Source of the DNA: Allopontixanthobacter sediminis
GTDB lineage: Bacteria > Pseudomonadota > Alphaproteobacteria > Sphingomonadales > Sphingomonadaceae
Assembly (NCBI RefSeq): GCF_009828115.1
Contig: NZ_WTYL01000001.1
Coordinates: forward strand, 1-64,000
DNA: 64,000 nt
Direction of reading: 5' to 3'
Shown piece by piece: positions 7,644-15,324 of the stretch; position 1 is the stretch's first letter; each line of letters starts with the position of its first letter. Made by a program: the position numbers and the translations under genes. Under the pieces are notes generated by a model. That model did no database searches. It was not told the origin of the DNA and saw only the letters and a list, made by a program, of their open reading frames with translations.

Positions 7644-8519
7644 TCAGGCTGCCTTTTTTGAGCGTCCTTGCGCGGTAATGCGCACAAACAGTTGGCCGGA
7701 CCGCGTTTTGAGCAGCGAACGGTATTGCGCGCCGGGCGCCATATCGCGCGGCGTATGGATTTCTGCCATCCCGCAATAGGATTCACCTCCTGCAAGCGTT
7801 ACTTCGCCGTCGGCGAGCCTGACGCGCCCGAAATCAGTTTTCTTTTCTGCCAGGCTCCGCGCAAGCGAATCGAGGAAGATACGGTGTTCTTCGCCTTCCT
7901 TGCTGGACTTCACCGCCGCCAGAGCGCGCTGTATGCTGAGGCAGACCTGCTCTTCTTCCTGCAGCACCAACATGCCGAGCATGCCAAGAGTAAGGGACTG
8001 GTTCCCCTCGTTGGTGATGACCAACTGAACCTTCACCACTTCGCCCGGCGAAGCTGTTATTGTCAGCGAGCGCGGTGCGAACGATAGCCGCTCTACCGCC
8101 AGCACTTCGATAATTGCTTTCTGCGTGCTGCCTGCCACATCGAATTGGGCTTCATAGTTTCCTGGAGGCGTGTGCGGGTCGAGGGAGAGCCTGACCGGGA
8201 CGCGCCCAGATTGGCCCGGAGCCGGCAGCCGCGTCAAAGACAGATTTGGAGCGACCTGACCGAGGTTCGGCAGGCTGGACGAAATCAGCGGCGCGAACCG
8301 TTTGCGCTGCAGATATCCGAACCGGGTTTCGGCAATGTCTGTGGTGAATAGCTTGAAAGCGGATTCCTCTGGTTCCTCGGCATGTCTGATCGTGGCGATG
8401 CCGACAAGGTCAGATGGTTCGCCCCGGAGGGAGATGACATCATCTTCTATGCTGCATGGAACCGGCAATCCCGGTGCCTTTGCAGACTGTTTGCTCGCTT
8501 TGGCGGGGGTGTTCGCCAT
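7644..8519 (-). CDS. Beta-sandwich-like hypothetical protein, 291 residues
   Basis: The family is not recognised. The middle of the protein has two stretches typical of Ig-like/NEW3-type folds: GRVPVRLSLDPHTPPGNYEA and LTITASPGEVVKVQLVITNE. In secreted proteins these precede 'N.s..t' strands that pack as a sandwich. There is no signal peptide, and the N-terminus is Lys/Ala-rich. A charged helical insertion (LARSLAEKKTDFGRVRL) separates a final beta part ending SGQLFVRITAQG. It shares style with the next two genes, and all three could be structural parts of one assembly. It starts 2 bases after the repeat protein's stop. Confidence 0.6.
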   Translation of the reverse strand: MANTPAKASKQSAKAPGLPVPCSIEDDVISLRGEPSDLVGIATIRHAEEPEESAFKLFTTDIAETRFGYLQRKRFAPLISSSLPNLGQVAPNLSLTRLPAPGQSGRVPVRLSLDPHTPPGNYEAQFDVAGSTQKAIIEVLAVERLSFAPRSLTITASPGEVVKVQLVITNEGNQSLTLGMLGMLVLQEEEQVCLSIQRALAAVKSSKEGEEHRIFLDSLARSLAEKKTDFGRVRLADGEVTLAGGESYCGMAEIHTPRDMAPGAQYRSLLKTRSGQLFVRITAQGRSKKAA

Positions 8520-8521
8520 GA

Positions 8522-8986
8522 TCAGTCACATGGCTCGCATTCGGTGGCGCAACGCTCGTAGGCATTGGGCACATAATCATCGACGATGACTTGCGGTTCG
8601 CCGCAGATGCGGAACTGAAGGACATTGACGTTGAACAGGTTAAGAGGGAAAACGGACAGGCCAAAAGACAGGTCGACCGGCATGCGCACGCGCGTTTTCA
8701 TTTCCTTCAATGCGGCGATCAGGTCGAAGATGTCTTGCTTGTCGAAGTTGGGCAGGTTCCGCATTGTCATGCCGACATCCATCTTCGTGGCGATCGGCTT
8801 GTTCTCGTCACCCAATAACGTCACCGACACGCCGCCGGCCATCTCTGTCCTGATGCCGCCAGCCAGTTCAGTCCGCATACCTCCGGCCAGTTCAGTCCGC
8901 ATGCCGCCAGCAAGGGTCGTCCCGATCGAAAGCGGATTGATGGTCTGGGTGATCGTGTAGTTCGTCGGAATGTCAGGCGCTGACAT
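8522..8986 (-). CDS. Hypothetical protein with LAGGMRTE octapeptide repeats
   Basis: A 154-residue protein and first gene of the minus-strand operon. After a polar start (TNYTITQTINPLSIG) residues 25-52 consist of LAGGMRTE, LAGGMRTE, LAGGIRTE and MAGG in tandem. A beta or amphipathic part (MPVDLSFGLSVFPLNLFNV) and a Cys-rich end (YERCATECEPCD) follow. A regular eight-residue repeat can form a beta-solenoid or a self-assembling strand; that is inference. The ATG at 8986 is chosen for GGAGA seven bases upstream; an in-frame codon at 9016 has no such site. No family is known to me. Confidence 0.6.
   Translation of the reverse strand: MSAPDIPTNYTITQTINPLSIGTTLAGGMRTELAGGMRTELAGGIRTEMAGGVSVTLLGDENKPIATKMDVGMTMRNLPNFDKQDIFDLIAALKEMKTRVRMPVDLSFGLSVFPLNLFNVNVLQFRICGEPQVIVDDYVPNAYERCATECEPCD
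8831..8914 (-). repeat. 24-base tandem repeat encoding LAGG(M/I)RTE
   Basis: Three and a half 24-base units inside the repeat-protein gene. The copies differ at a few wobble positions (for example GCCAGC against GCCGGC), so the peptide is conserved more than the DNA. This points to selection on the peptide or an ageing duplication. Confidence 0.75.
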
Positions 8987-9465
8987 AAGATCGTCTCCAT
9001 CCGGCTGACGAGTCAAAGGCTTCTATTAAAGCCTGGTAAGACGACCTCTTGTTTTCACTTTATCTCACGGCTGTACGTACCTCGCAAGACTAGTGCGTTA
9101 GCCTCACCGCAGAAAAATAACGCTTCACGGCGCAATTCTATACTCAAAAGCGATCTGCAACGTTCCTTGGCTTCAACCGCTGCGGCACAAGCAGCGCTTC
9201 GCTTCCTGAACGGCGAAACGAGTACCCGCCACCACACAGCCGCGGGCATTTTGGCCGCTCAACTTCAATGTGCCTTCGTAACCGACCGCATAAGCGATTT
9301 TCCCCGACGTTGTGTGTTTCGAACGACAAGAGGCGACGGGCCATCGACTAGCGGAAGCGCTTCTGATCCTGGATTGGCGCCATTGATGTTACCGCCCTGA
9401 AGTGGCGATAGAACGCCGCGACGCTTAGCGGATCACTCTGACAGCAGTCTTCAATGTCTTATCCT
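8987..9465. other. Intergenic region upstream of the minus-strand operon
   Basis: About 480 bases without a convincing gene. It must hold the promoter of the 8986-to-3995 operon and the 3' end region of the carboxymuconolactone-decarboxylase-like gene. A 6-bp hairpin, AGGCTT-ctatta-AAGCCT (9017-9034), lies in the presumed leader. A possible sigma70-type pair on the minus strand is TTGCGA (9087-9082) and GATAAA (9064-9059) with a 17-base spacer. Nothing else is recognised. Confidence 0.45.
9059..9087 (-). promoter_or_regulatory. Candidate promoter of the unknown-protein operon
   Basis: On the minus strand TTGCGA and GATAAA are separated by 17 bases, 73 bases before the repeat-protein ATG. The match to the housekeeping consensus is partial and other positions are possible. 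Confidence 0.25.
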
Positions 9466-10035
9466 TCAGTTTTGCGCGGCTTGGGGCATGGTCGGCATGC
9501 AGACATCGTCCAGTCCGAGGACATGGGTGAGGCGGCCGAGTGCCATCCAGGAACCGATCGAAAAGGTCATGTCGACGATTTCCGCATCGGAAAAATGGCT
9601 GTGCATCCTGGTCCAGAATTCCTCGTCCGTTTTTAAAGCCTTCGGCCGTTCGCCGAACCGCTCGGCAAATTCGATTGCGAGACGTTCGCGATCGCTGAAG
9701 GCGCTCGCTTCATGCCAGTTCTCGACGTCGCTGTAGAACCCTTCACCGGGAGGCGTGTTGTCCCGGATAGACGCAGCCCGGCCTGCATCGCCGCCGCTTC
9801 GCTCGATATGGCCAGGCAGGTCCCGATCGGCGCGCATCGTCAGGCACAGCGCGCAGCCGTTTATCTGGGCAGTCCGCATCCGGGCGGCTTCCATCTCGCG
9901 CATCGACAGCTTCGAATTTTCATAGACCGCCAGAGAATATCCGCCCGCCGCGGCACCGATTTCCGGAGCGTAATGGGTCCAGACATAAGCGGACGGGTCG
10001 TTTTCGAATTCGGCGGGAATGGCAACATTCGGCAT
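9466..10035 (-). CDS. Carboxymuconolactone decarboxylase/AhpD-family protein
   Basis: A 189-residue protein with the CMD/AhpD core. The active-site pair is CALC at 61-64 in QINGCALCLTMRAD, followed by acidic helices and the typical SIGSWMALGRLTHVLGLD end. CxxC members are usually thiol peroxidases or peroxidase-like enzymes; others in the fold are decarboxylases, and here the CxxC favours a redox role. It acts in the cytosol. The ATG has GAGAGGAAAG upstream. It follows the thiolase-like gene by 31 bases on the same strand, so the two form a small operon at the left edge of the catabolic region. Confidence 0.82.
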   Translation of the reverse strand: MPNVAIPAEFENDPSAYVWTHYAPEIGAAAGGYSLAVYENSKLSMREMEAARMRTAQINGCALCLTMRADRDLPGHIERSGGDAGRAASIRDNTPPGEGFYSDVENWHEASAFSDRERLAIEFAERFGERPKALKTDEEFWTRMHSHFSDAEIVDMTFSIGSWMALGRLTHVLGLDDVCMPTMPQAAQN

Positions 10036-10066
10036 TGGCTTTCCTCTCACTTGGTTATTCAAAATG

Positions 10067-11218
10067 TCAGATCGTATGGGGCGCGCCCAGGATCACGGTG
10101 GCCTGGCTCGACAATGTTCCGCCGTTGGTGTGCGCCAGCGCGATATCGCAGCCCGCAATCTGGTTTGCAGCCTGGCCGCGCAATTGCCGCGCCGCTTCGG
10201 TAATGGCGAACAGCCCATACATGCCCGGATGCGCATAGCTGAGGCCGCCGCCGTTGGTGTTAACCGGCAAATGCCCGCCCGGCGCGATCCCTCCATTGGA
10301 TACGAACGGGCCTCCCTCTCCCTTGGCGCAAAAGCCGAGGTCTTCGAGGAACAGGATCGTGTTTATCGTGAACGCATCGTAAAGTTGAACCACGTCGATA
10401 TCCGCCGGGGTCACGCCGGCCATCGCCATCGCACGGGGGCCGGATTCCGCCGCTGCCGTCCGCGTGACATCGGCCGATGCGCTGATCATGTTGTGCCATG
10501 TCGCGGCAGCGGCGCCAAGGATCGGGACGGCGGGCTGCGAGCCTGCCGCAGCGCGGTCGCTGCGGGTCAGCACGATCGCTGCCGCGCCGTCCGTAACCAG
10601 GCAGCAGTCGGATTTGGAGATCGGGTCGCTGATCATCCGGCTGGATAAGCAGTCTTCGATTGTCAGGTCCCCCTTGGCGAAAGCTTCGGGATTGGTGTTT
10701 GCCCATTTGCGCGCGGCGACAGCGACTTCAGCCATGTGCGAGCGGGTGGTGCCGAACTGGTGTATGTGACGCGCTGCCGCCAGTGCGTAACTGCTGAGGG
10801 GGAACAGCGGATTGTAGGGTGCCTCCCAGTTCGAGCTTCGCGCCGGGGTCGACAACTTACCGCCGCTGGTGCGCTGGTTCGATCCGTAGGCAATCAGCGC
10901 GCAGTCGATATAACCCGCCTCGATCGCCAGCGCGGCGGTGATCATGTGGCTGACGAAGGACGATCCGCCCGTCCGGTTGTTGTCGGTGAATTTGGGATGG
11001 ATGCCGTAATATTCTGCGAGGGACAGCCCTGCAAAAAGGTCGCTGGGCAGACAGATGAACAGCCCGTCGACATCGGTGATGCCGAGACCGGCATCCTCGA
11101 CGGCGAGCAACCCCGCCTTTGCCGCGAGTTCGAGCGCGGACCAGCCCGGTGCTTCACCAACGCCGTAGGTTGCCAGTCCGGCGATCGAGACAGCCCCACG
11201 CGGAAAGGCATCGCTCAT
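10067..11218 (-). CDS. Thiolase-like protein (SCPx/Ltp2 type), catalytic cysteine absent
   Basis: A 383-residue thiolase-fold protein of the lipid-transfer (SCPx) branch. The position of the usual nucleophilic Cys reads NNRTGGSSFVSHM (80-92), so serine replaces it. The C-terminal Cys block is replaced by HTNGGTLSSQATVIL. Relatives lacking these residues, such as Ltp2, work with a DUF35 partner as retro-aldolases in steroid side-chain breakdown instead of as thiolases. A DUF35 gene starts 51 bases away in the opposite direction, which fits that model. Substrate unknown; a CoA-thioester aldol cleavage is inferred. A non-catalytic role is the alternative. Confidence 0.8.
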   Translation of the reverse strand: MSDAFPRGAVSIAGLATYGVGEAPGWSALELAAKAGLLAVEDAGLGITDVDGLFICLPSDLFAGLSLAEYYGIHPKFTDNNRTGGSSFVSHMITAALAIEAGYIDCALIAYGSNQRTSGGKLSTPARSSNWEAPYNPLFPLSSYALAAARHIHQFGTTRSHMAEVAVAARKWANTNPEAFAKGDLTIEDCLSSRMISDPISKSDCCLVTDGAAAIVLTRSDRAAAGSQPAVPILGAAAATWHNMISASADVTRTAAAESGPRAMAMAGVTPADIDVVQLYDAFTINTILFLEDLGFCAKGEGGPFVSNGGIAPGGHLPVNTNGGGLSYAHPGMYGLFAITEAARQLRGQAANQIAGCDIALAHTNGGTLSSQATVILGAPHTI

Positions 11219-11268
11219 GAGATCACACCCGATTTGACGGAGCGGTCTTGCGGCAATAGGCAGGACCG

Positions 11269-11640
11269 ATGACCCAGACGGCTACCGAATTTCCGCCCGA
11301 ACAGCATTGGCGCGAGGCGCTGGCCGAAGGGCGCTTCCTGCTGCAGCGCGATCCAGTCGACGGGGAGTATTACTTTCCGCCGCGGTTGGCTTCGCCGGGT
11401 GGAGGATTGCTGGAATGGGTCGAAGCGGCCGGACTGGGCACGGTTTATTCGACGACCGTAGTACGCGTTCGCCCGCCTGCCGAACCCTATAACGTCGCGC
11501 TGATCGATTTGGCCGAAGGTGCGCGGCTGATGAGCCGGGTCGAAGGGATCGCGGCGCAGGATGTGACTATCGGCATGCCCGTCCGGGCTCGGATTACTGA
11601 ACAGGACGGCGGGCCGGTGCTGGTTTTTCATCCCGCCTGA
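11269..11640 (+). CDS. DUF35 OB-fold protein, partner of thiolase-like enzyme
   Basis: A 123-residue protein of the DUF35 (rubredoxin-like/OB-fold) family. An N-terminal helix (EQHWREALAEGRFLLQR) precedes the normal zinc-ribbon position, but the four zinc cysteines are missing (DPVDGEYYFPPRLASPG). The OB part follows: GTVYSTTVVRVRPPAEPYNVALIDL and GMPVRARITE. In known pairs this subunit binds the CoA substrate and is needed by the thiolase-like partner (ChsH2-Ltp2). It is divergent from that partner here. Its last 13 bases overlap the convergent CoA-transferase gene. Confidence 0.8.
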   Translation: MTQTATEFPPEQHWREALAEGRFLLQRDPVDGEYYFPPRLASPGGGLLEWVEAAGLGTVYSTTVVRVRPPAEPYNVALIDLAEGARLMSRVEGIAAQDVTIGMPVRARITEQDGGPVLVFHPA

Positions 11641-12857
11641 CTTTCGGTCAACTCGCCGAGCGCGCCGGTTTCCCGCAAGGCGGCCATCTCGGCTTCGGAA
11701 TAGCCGGCCTCCGCCAACACCTCGGTGCCATGCGCGCCCAGCGGCGGGCCCGGCTCGCCGACAGCGCCCGGTGTTTCGGAGAAATTGACCGGCTGGCCCG
11801 GCATCCTGATGGTGCCGTTAGGCGTGTCTTTCCGCTGCCAGAAGCCGACCGCATCCAGATGCGGGTCTTCCAGCAGATCATCGATTGTTGCGATAGGCAT
11901 GGCGGGGCATTCGGCCTGCTTGAACAGTGCCATCCATTCGTCGGTGGTCCGCGTCGCCAGCGTATCGGCGACATGGCTAAGAACAGTTCCGATGTTTTCG
12001 GTGCGCGTACGAATATCCGAAAACATCGACTGCTTCGACCATTCCGGATTGCCGATTGCATCGAAGAAGCTGCGCCAATGCTTGTCGTTATAGATCATCA
12101 CCGCAATGTAACCGTCGCTGGTCTTGTAGGGCCTGCGATGCGGTGATGTCGCGCGGGGGTAGCCGGTCGGCCCGATCGGCGGGTCGAACAGGCTGCCGCA
12201 CAGATGTTCCACCATCGCGAAGGATGCCAACGTTTCGAACATCGGCACTTCCAGTTCCTGACCCAGTCCGCTCCGTTCGCGTTCGAACAGCGCGGCGGAC
12301 ACGGCATATGCAGCGGTCAGGCCCGCCACCTTGTCTGCCACTACGGTCGCGAGATAGGTTGGCTCGCCGCCGGACAACGATGCCTGCAGTGACACGATGC
12401 CAGAGGCAGCCTGCACGATATCGTCATAGGCGGGGTAATCGGCATAAGGCCCGGCCCTCCCGAACCCGTATAAATTGGCGTAGATGATTGCCGGGTTGAC
12501 CGCGCGAAGAGGCGCGTAGGATAGGCCGAGACGCTCCATAGCCTGCCCGCGCATCGAATGGATGAAGACATCGGCAGTGCTGGCAAGGCGCAGCAGGACA
12601 TCGCGCGCGGCGGCCTGTTTCAGATCCAGCACGATGCTGCGCTTTCCCCGGTTCACATTCATGAACATCGCACCGAGATTCTTCGCCGGGCCGGGAGGAA
12701 GGTAACGGGTCGTGTCGCCAGCGGGTGCCTCCACCTTGATGACATCGGCACCAAGGTCGGCAAAGATCTGGGTGGCATAGGGGCCCATCAGGACGCTGGT
12801 GAGGTCGATCACCCGCACCCCGCGCAAGGGCCCCATACCCCGTCCTGCCTGTCCCAT
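11628..12857 (-). CDS. Class III CoA transferase (CaiB/BaiF family)
   Basis: A 409-residue family III CoA transferase. N-terminal LRGVRVIDLTSVLMGPYATQ, DVIKVEAPAGD and NVNRGKRSIVLDLK are family blocks. The catalytic aspartate lies in PAYDDIVQAASG near residue 145. It moves CoA between carboxylic acids, in the cytosol. Together with the acyl-CoA ligase at 31.5 kb it gives the cluster two ways to activate acids. Its promoter region, shared with the divergent ThuA-like gene, contains one copy of the recurrent motif. Confidence 0.9.
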   Translation of the reverse strand: MGQAGRGMGPLRGVRVIDLTSVLMGPYATQIFADLGADVIKVEAPAGDTTRYLPPGPAKNLGAMFMNVNRGKRSIVLDLKQAAARDVLLRLASTADVFIHSMRGQAMERLGLSYAPLRAVNPAIIYANLYGFGRAGPYADYPAYDDIVQAASGIVSLQASLSGGEPTYLATVVADKVAGLTAAYAVSAALFERERSGLGQELEVPMFETLASFAMVEHLCGSLFDPPIGPTGYPRATSPHRRPYKTSDGYIAVMIYNDKHWRSFFDAIGNPEWSKQSMFSDIRTRTENIGTVLSHVADTLATRTTDEWMALFKQAECPAMPIATIDDLLEDPHLDAVGFWQRKDTPNGTIRMPGQPVNFSETPGAVGEPGPPLGAHGTEVLAEAGYSEAEMAALRETGALGELTESQAG

Positions 12858-12875
12858 ACTCTGCTCCGGAAAATT

Positions 12876-12897
12876 ACAAACAACTGTGCATGTTTTT
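12876..12897 (-). promoter_or_regulatory. Recurrent operator motif, copy 1 (CoA transferase / ThuA-like divergent promoter)
   Basis: Read on the minus strand the core is ACATGCACAGTTGTT, 12 of 15 positions equal to the copy at 15268. AT-rich flanks (AAAA before, TGTAA after) stand out from the GC-rich surroundings. It lies 19 bases before the CoA-transferase start and 83 before the ThuA-like start, where a repressor could control both. Confidence 0.65.
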
Positions 12898-12979
12898 GCT
12901 TGTCATCGGCGTACAAAGCAATAGCCTTGTTGCCCATGGCCCGACCATTTCCGGATTAGCGGACCACTTTGGAGGAACA

Positions 12980-13717
12980 ATGTCGATGCGGGTTCACCTG
13001 ATCGCGGCAGGCAAATATCACGATATCGATTTTGCCCGTCTCGAATTGCTCAAGCTTCTGGCGGAGCGTCCCGAGATCCGCACGAGCGTTGCGGCCGATT
13101 ACAGCGATACCGGGCTGATCGAAAAGGCGGATCTGCTAATTACCTACACCTGCGATATGGTGCCTGATGTACCGCAGACTGACGCTTTGAGAACGTTCCT
13201 CGAATCCGGCGGCCGCTGGCTTGCTCTGCACGGCACCAATTCGCTGCTGCGTTTTCTGGACGACGGAAGCGTGGAGACGCCTGACGATGCGCCCGGGTTC
13301 ATGGAGCTGCTCGGGACCCGTTTCGCCGGCCATCCGCCAATCGGCGCTTACAAGGTGCATATTACCCGCGGCGATCATCCGCTGACCCAGGGGCTGCGCG
13401 ATTTCAACGTGGTGGACGAGCTGTACCTGACCTACCGCACGGCCGAAGTCGATATCCTGCTACACACCACGTTCAAGGGTACCTGTCCCGAATTCGGCGA
13501 CCGGCATTGGGACGAGAAGCGGATGCCGGTCCTTTACGAACGCCGGGTGGGGGAGGGCAGCGTGCTCTACCTCACGCTGGGGCATTGCCGCGGGCATTAT
13601 GACCTTCAGCCGCTCAGGCCGTTCTATCCTCATCCGGAACGGTGTGCCTGGAATTACCCGGTCTTCTATGAATTGCTGCGTCGCGGTATCGCGTGGGGCG
13701 ACGCCGCCGGTCGCTAG
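12980..13717 (+). CDS. ThuA-like domain protein
   Basis: A 245-residue ThuA-like (class I glutamine-amidotransferase-like fold) protein. Evidence is the early VHLIAAGKYHDIDFARLELL, GGRWLALHGTN with the family's LHG turn, AYKVHITRGDHPLTQGL and VLYLTLGHCRGHYD. The family is best known from trehalose-utilisation loci but its chemistry is poorly defined; members also occur beside oxidoreductases for sugars and terpenoids. The ATG is chosen for TTGGAGGAACA directly before it; a longer in-frame start would fall inside the operator motif. It is divergent from the CoA transferase and convergent with the TetR gene, 3 bases away. Confidence 0.8.
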   Translation: MSMRVHLIAAGKYHDIDFARLELLKLLAERPEIRTSVAADYSDTGLIEKADLLITYTCDMVPDVPQTDALRTFLESGGRWLALHGTNSLLRFLDDGSVETPDDAPGFMELLGTRFAGHPPIGAYKVHITRGDHPLTQGLRDFNVVDELYLTYRTAEVDILLHTTFKGTCPEFGDRHWDEKRMPVLYERRVGEGSVLYLTLGHCRGHYDLQPLRPFYPHPERCAWNYPVFYELLRRGIAWGDAAGR

Positions 13718-13720
13718 GTG

Positions 13721-14374
13721 TCAGGTCGGGCGCAGATCCAGAATCTGTTGTTCCAGATGGACCAGAACGGCTTCGATATCTCGCTCCTCCACCCCGTTGG
13801 TCAGGCGGTTGAGAGCCATTCCTTCCAGCAGGTTCTGGCATAGGGCCAGTGACAGGTCGAAGCGGCGGATATCCTGCCGCCATTCCGGAAACAGTTCGAT
13901 TGCCAGTTCGTGCCAGCGTTCACGGAATTCCAAACGCACCGGTTCCAGCGTTTCAGCCAATTCCTTGTCAGTCCGCGCGGCAGTGGCCAGTTCGTGGAAA
14001 GCGATGAAGGTTGGCCGCAACAGTTGCGCCCAGTACGCACGAACCAATGTCCGCACGTTGTGATCCTTCGTTTCGGCGGCCCGGCGAAACGCCCGCAAGC
14101 GTTTCTTGTTCAGTTCCACCAAGGTGGCCTGCATCAGCTGACGACCGCTATCGAAATGGTGCAACATCGCACCGCGTGACAGCCCTGCTTCCAGCGCAAC
14201 CTTGGGAGTCGTAGTCTTCGAATAGCCATGCTTGACCAGGCAGCGGATCGTTGCTTCGATCAGGCGGGCGCGGGTCTTGGCGCTTTTGACAGCCTGCAAA
14301 GTGGGCTCGCCGCGCTCAGCTTCCACCCGCTCGGTCCCCGCTTGCGCAGCCGCTATTGCTGAGACTCTAGCCAT
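13721..14374 (-). CDS. TetR-family transcriptional regulator
   Basis: A 217-residue regulator. The N-terminal HTH domain is clear (ARLIEATIRCLVKHGYSKTT; VALEAGLSRGAMLHHFDSG, about residues 30-75). A helical ligand domain follows (FIAFHELATAARTDKELAET). The ATG follows AGGTGG. It is divergent from an SDR gene, and the gap between them holds a copy of the 15-base motif that recurs at five other promoters. It is therefore the best candidate for the local repressor of the 11.6-37.6 kb catabolic genes. The effector, presumably a pathway intermediate, is unknown. Confidence 0.88.
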   Translation of the reverse strand: MARVSAIAAAQAGTERVEAERGEPTLQAVKSAKTRARLIEATIRCLVKHGYSKTTTPKVALEAGLSRGAMLHHFDSGRQLMQATLVELNKKRLRAFRRAAETKDHNVRTLVRAYWAQLLRPTFIAFHELATAARTDKELAETLEPVRLEFRERWHELAIELFPEWRQDIRRFDLSLALCQNLLEGMALNRLTNGVEERDIEAVLVHLEQQILDLRPT

Positions 14375-14413
14375 GAAAGCCACCTGTTTCTCTTGAACGA
14401 TAAATCGACTAAT

Positions 14414-14439
14414 AAAACCAGCACGATTGCTTTTTTTAT
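14414..14439 (+). promoter_or_regulatory. Recurrent operator motif, copy 2 (tetR / SDR divergent promoter)
   Basis: Core ACCAGCACGATTGCT, 11 of 15 positions equal to the copy at 15268, with the same AAAA...TTTTTTTAT flanks. It is the most divergent copy. It lies between the TetR gene and the first SDR, where autoregulation would be expected. Confidence 0.5.
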
Positions 14440-14496
14440 CCTGATCCGCAATGTGCCGCAAACACTATTTCCAAATCAACTTAAAGAGGCATTAGC

Positions 14497-15252
14497 ATGG
14501 GACGTCTGGATGGTAAAATCGCACTTGTCACTGGCGGAGGGTCCGGCTTGGGCAAAGCAGATTGCGTGCAAATGGCCGCCGAAGGGGCGTTTGTGTATGT
14601 TACCGATATCGACGAACCGGCAGCCCGGGCAGTAGCCGACGCAATTGGCGCCAACGCTGCCGCGCTCAGGCATGATGTAGCTTCCGAAGCCGACTGGCAG
14701 GCGGTTTATGCGCGAATCGTCGACGATCACGGGCGGCTTGATATCTTGGTCAACAACGCTGGCATCGTGGTGGTCGCCGACCCAGAGGAAACCACGCTCG
14801 ACCAGTTCGAAAAGGTCATGCGAGTCATGTGCACCGGAGTTTTTCTGGGGTGTAAACTGGGCCTGCCATTACTGGCGAAATCGGCATCGGGTTCGATCAT
14901 CAACATGTCGTCTACCGCTAGCCATATCGGTTATCCTCCGTTCTTCGCCTATTCGGCGGCCAAGGGTGCAGTCCGATCCATGTCGAAATCGATTGCCGTC
15001 CATTGTCAGGACAAGGGATACAAGGTTCGCTGCAACACGTTGCATCCTTCCTCCATCGAAACACCGATGGTGCAAGGGGCGGAAGGGCGCACCGGGGAAG
15101 TGCATGAGATACCCGGCGGGGTTCTACCCGCCGGTGCAACCGGGTCACCCAGCGATGTGGCGAACCTGGTAGTGTATCTGGCGAGCGACGAAGCGCGGTT
15201 CCTGACCGGGGGCGAGTATATCATCGACAACGGCCTCACCATCAGGCCTTGA
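14497..15252 (+). CDS. Short-chain dehydrogenase/reductase (SDR) 1
   Basis: A 251-residue classical SDR. The nucleotide-binding TGGGSGLG lies at 12-19, NNAG at about 86-89, and catalytic Ser in NMSSTASHIG with YSAAKGA forms the S-Y-K set. TDIDEP after strand 2 suggests NAD(H). It oxidises or reduces an alcohol/ketone in the cytosol. The start follows AGAGG by eight bases. It is divergent from tetR and first in the plus-strand run that continues to the E2 gene at 21.6 kb. Confidence 0.9.
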   Translation: MGRLDGKIALVTGGGSGLGKADCVQMAAEGAFVYVTDIDEPAARAVADAIGANAAALRHDVASEADWQAVYARIVDDHGRLDILVNNAGIVVVADPEETTLDQFEKVMRVMCTGVFLGCKLGLPLLAKSASGSIINMSSTASHIGYPPFFAYSAAKGAVRSMSKSIAVHCQDKGYKVRCNTLHPSSIETPMVQGAEGRTGEVHEIPGGVLPAGATGSPSDVANLVVYLASDEARFLTGGEYIIDNGLTIRP

Positions 15253-15264
15253 CCCGGCTATGTT

Positions 15265-15289
15265 AAAAACATGCATGATTGTTTTTTAT
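15265..15289 (+). promoter_or_regulatory. Recurrent operator motif, copy 3 (between SDR1 and SDR2)
   Basis: Core ACATGCATGATTGTT at 15268-15282, taken as the reference copy, flanked by AAAA and TTTTTAT. It lies 12 bases after the SDR1 stop and 35 bases before the preferred SDR2 start, so SDR2 and the genes behind it probably have their own regulated promoter. Confidence 0.65.
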
Positions 15290-15324
15290 ATTGAATGGAG
15301 GCGTCTGTCGCCTATAGTGCCGGG

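Noticed and set aside
4399-8986. Classical carotenoid cluster because of the CrtC-like gene
   Set aside because: No phytoene synthase, desaturase, cyclase or ketolase gene lies in the locus; the AttH/CrtC fold alone does not prove carotenoids.
9055-9344. Minus-strand frames of 64-66 codons
   Set aside because: Biased composition, no ribosome site and position in the presumed promoter region.
12890-12979. Longer start for the ThuA-like protein
   Set aside because: The upstream ATG lies inside the recurrent operator motif, and the internal ATG has a strong ribosome site.
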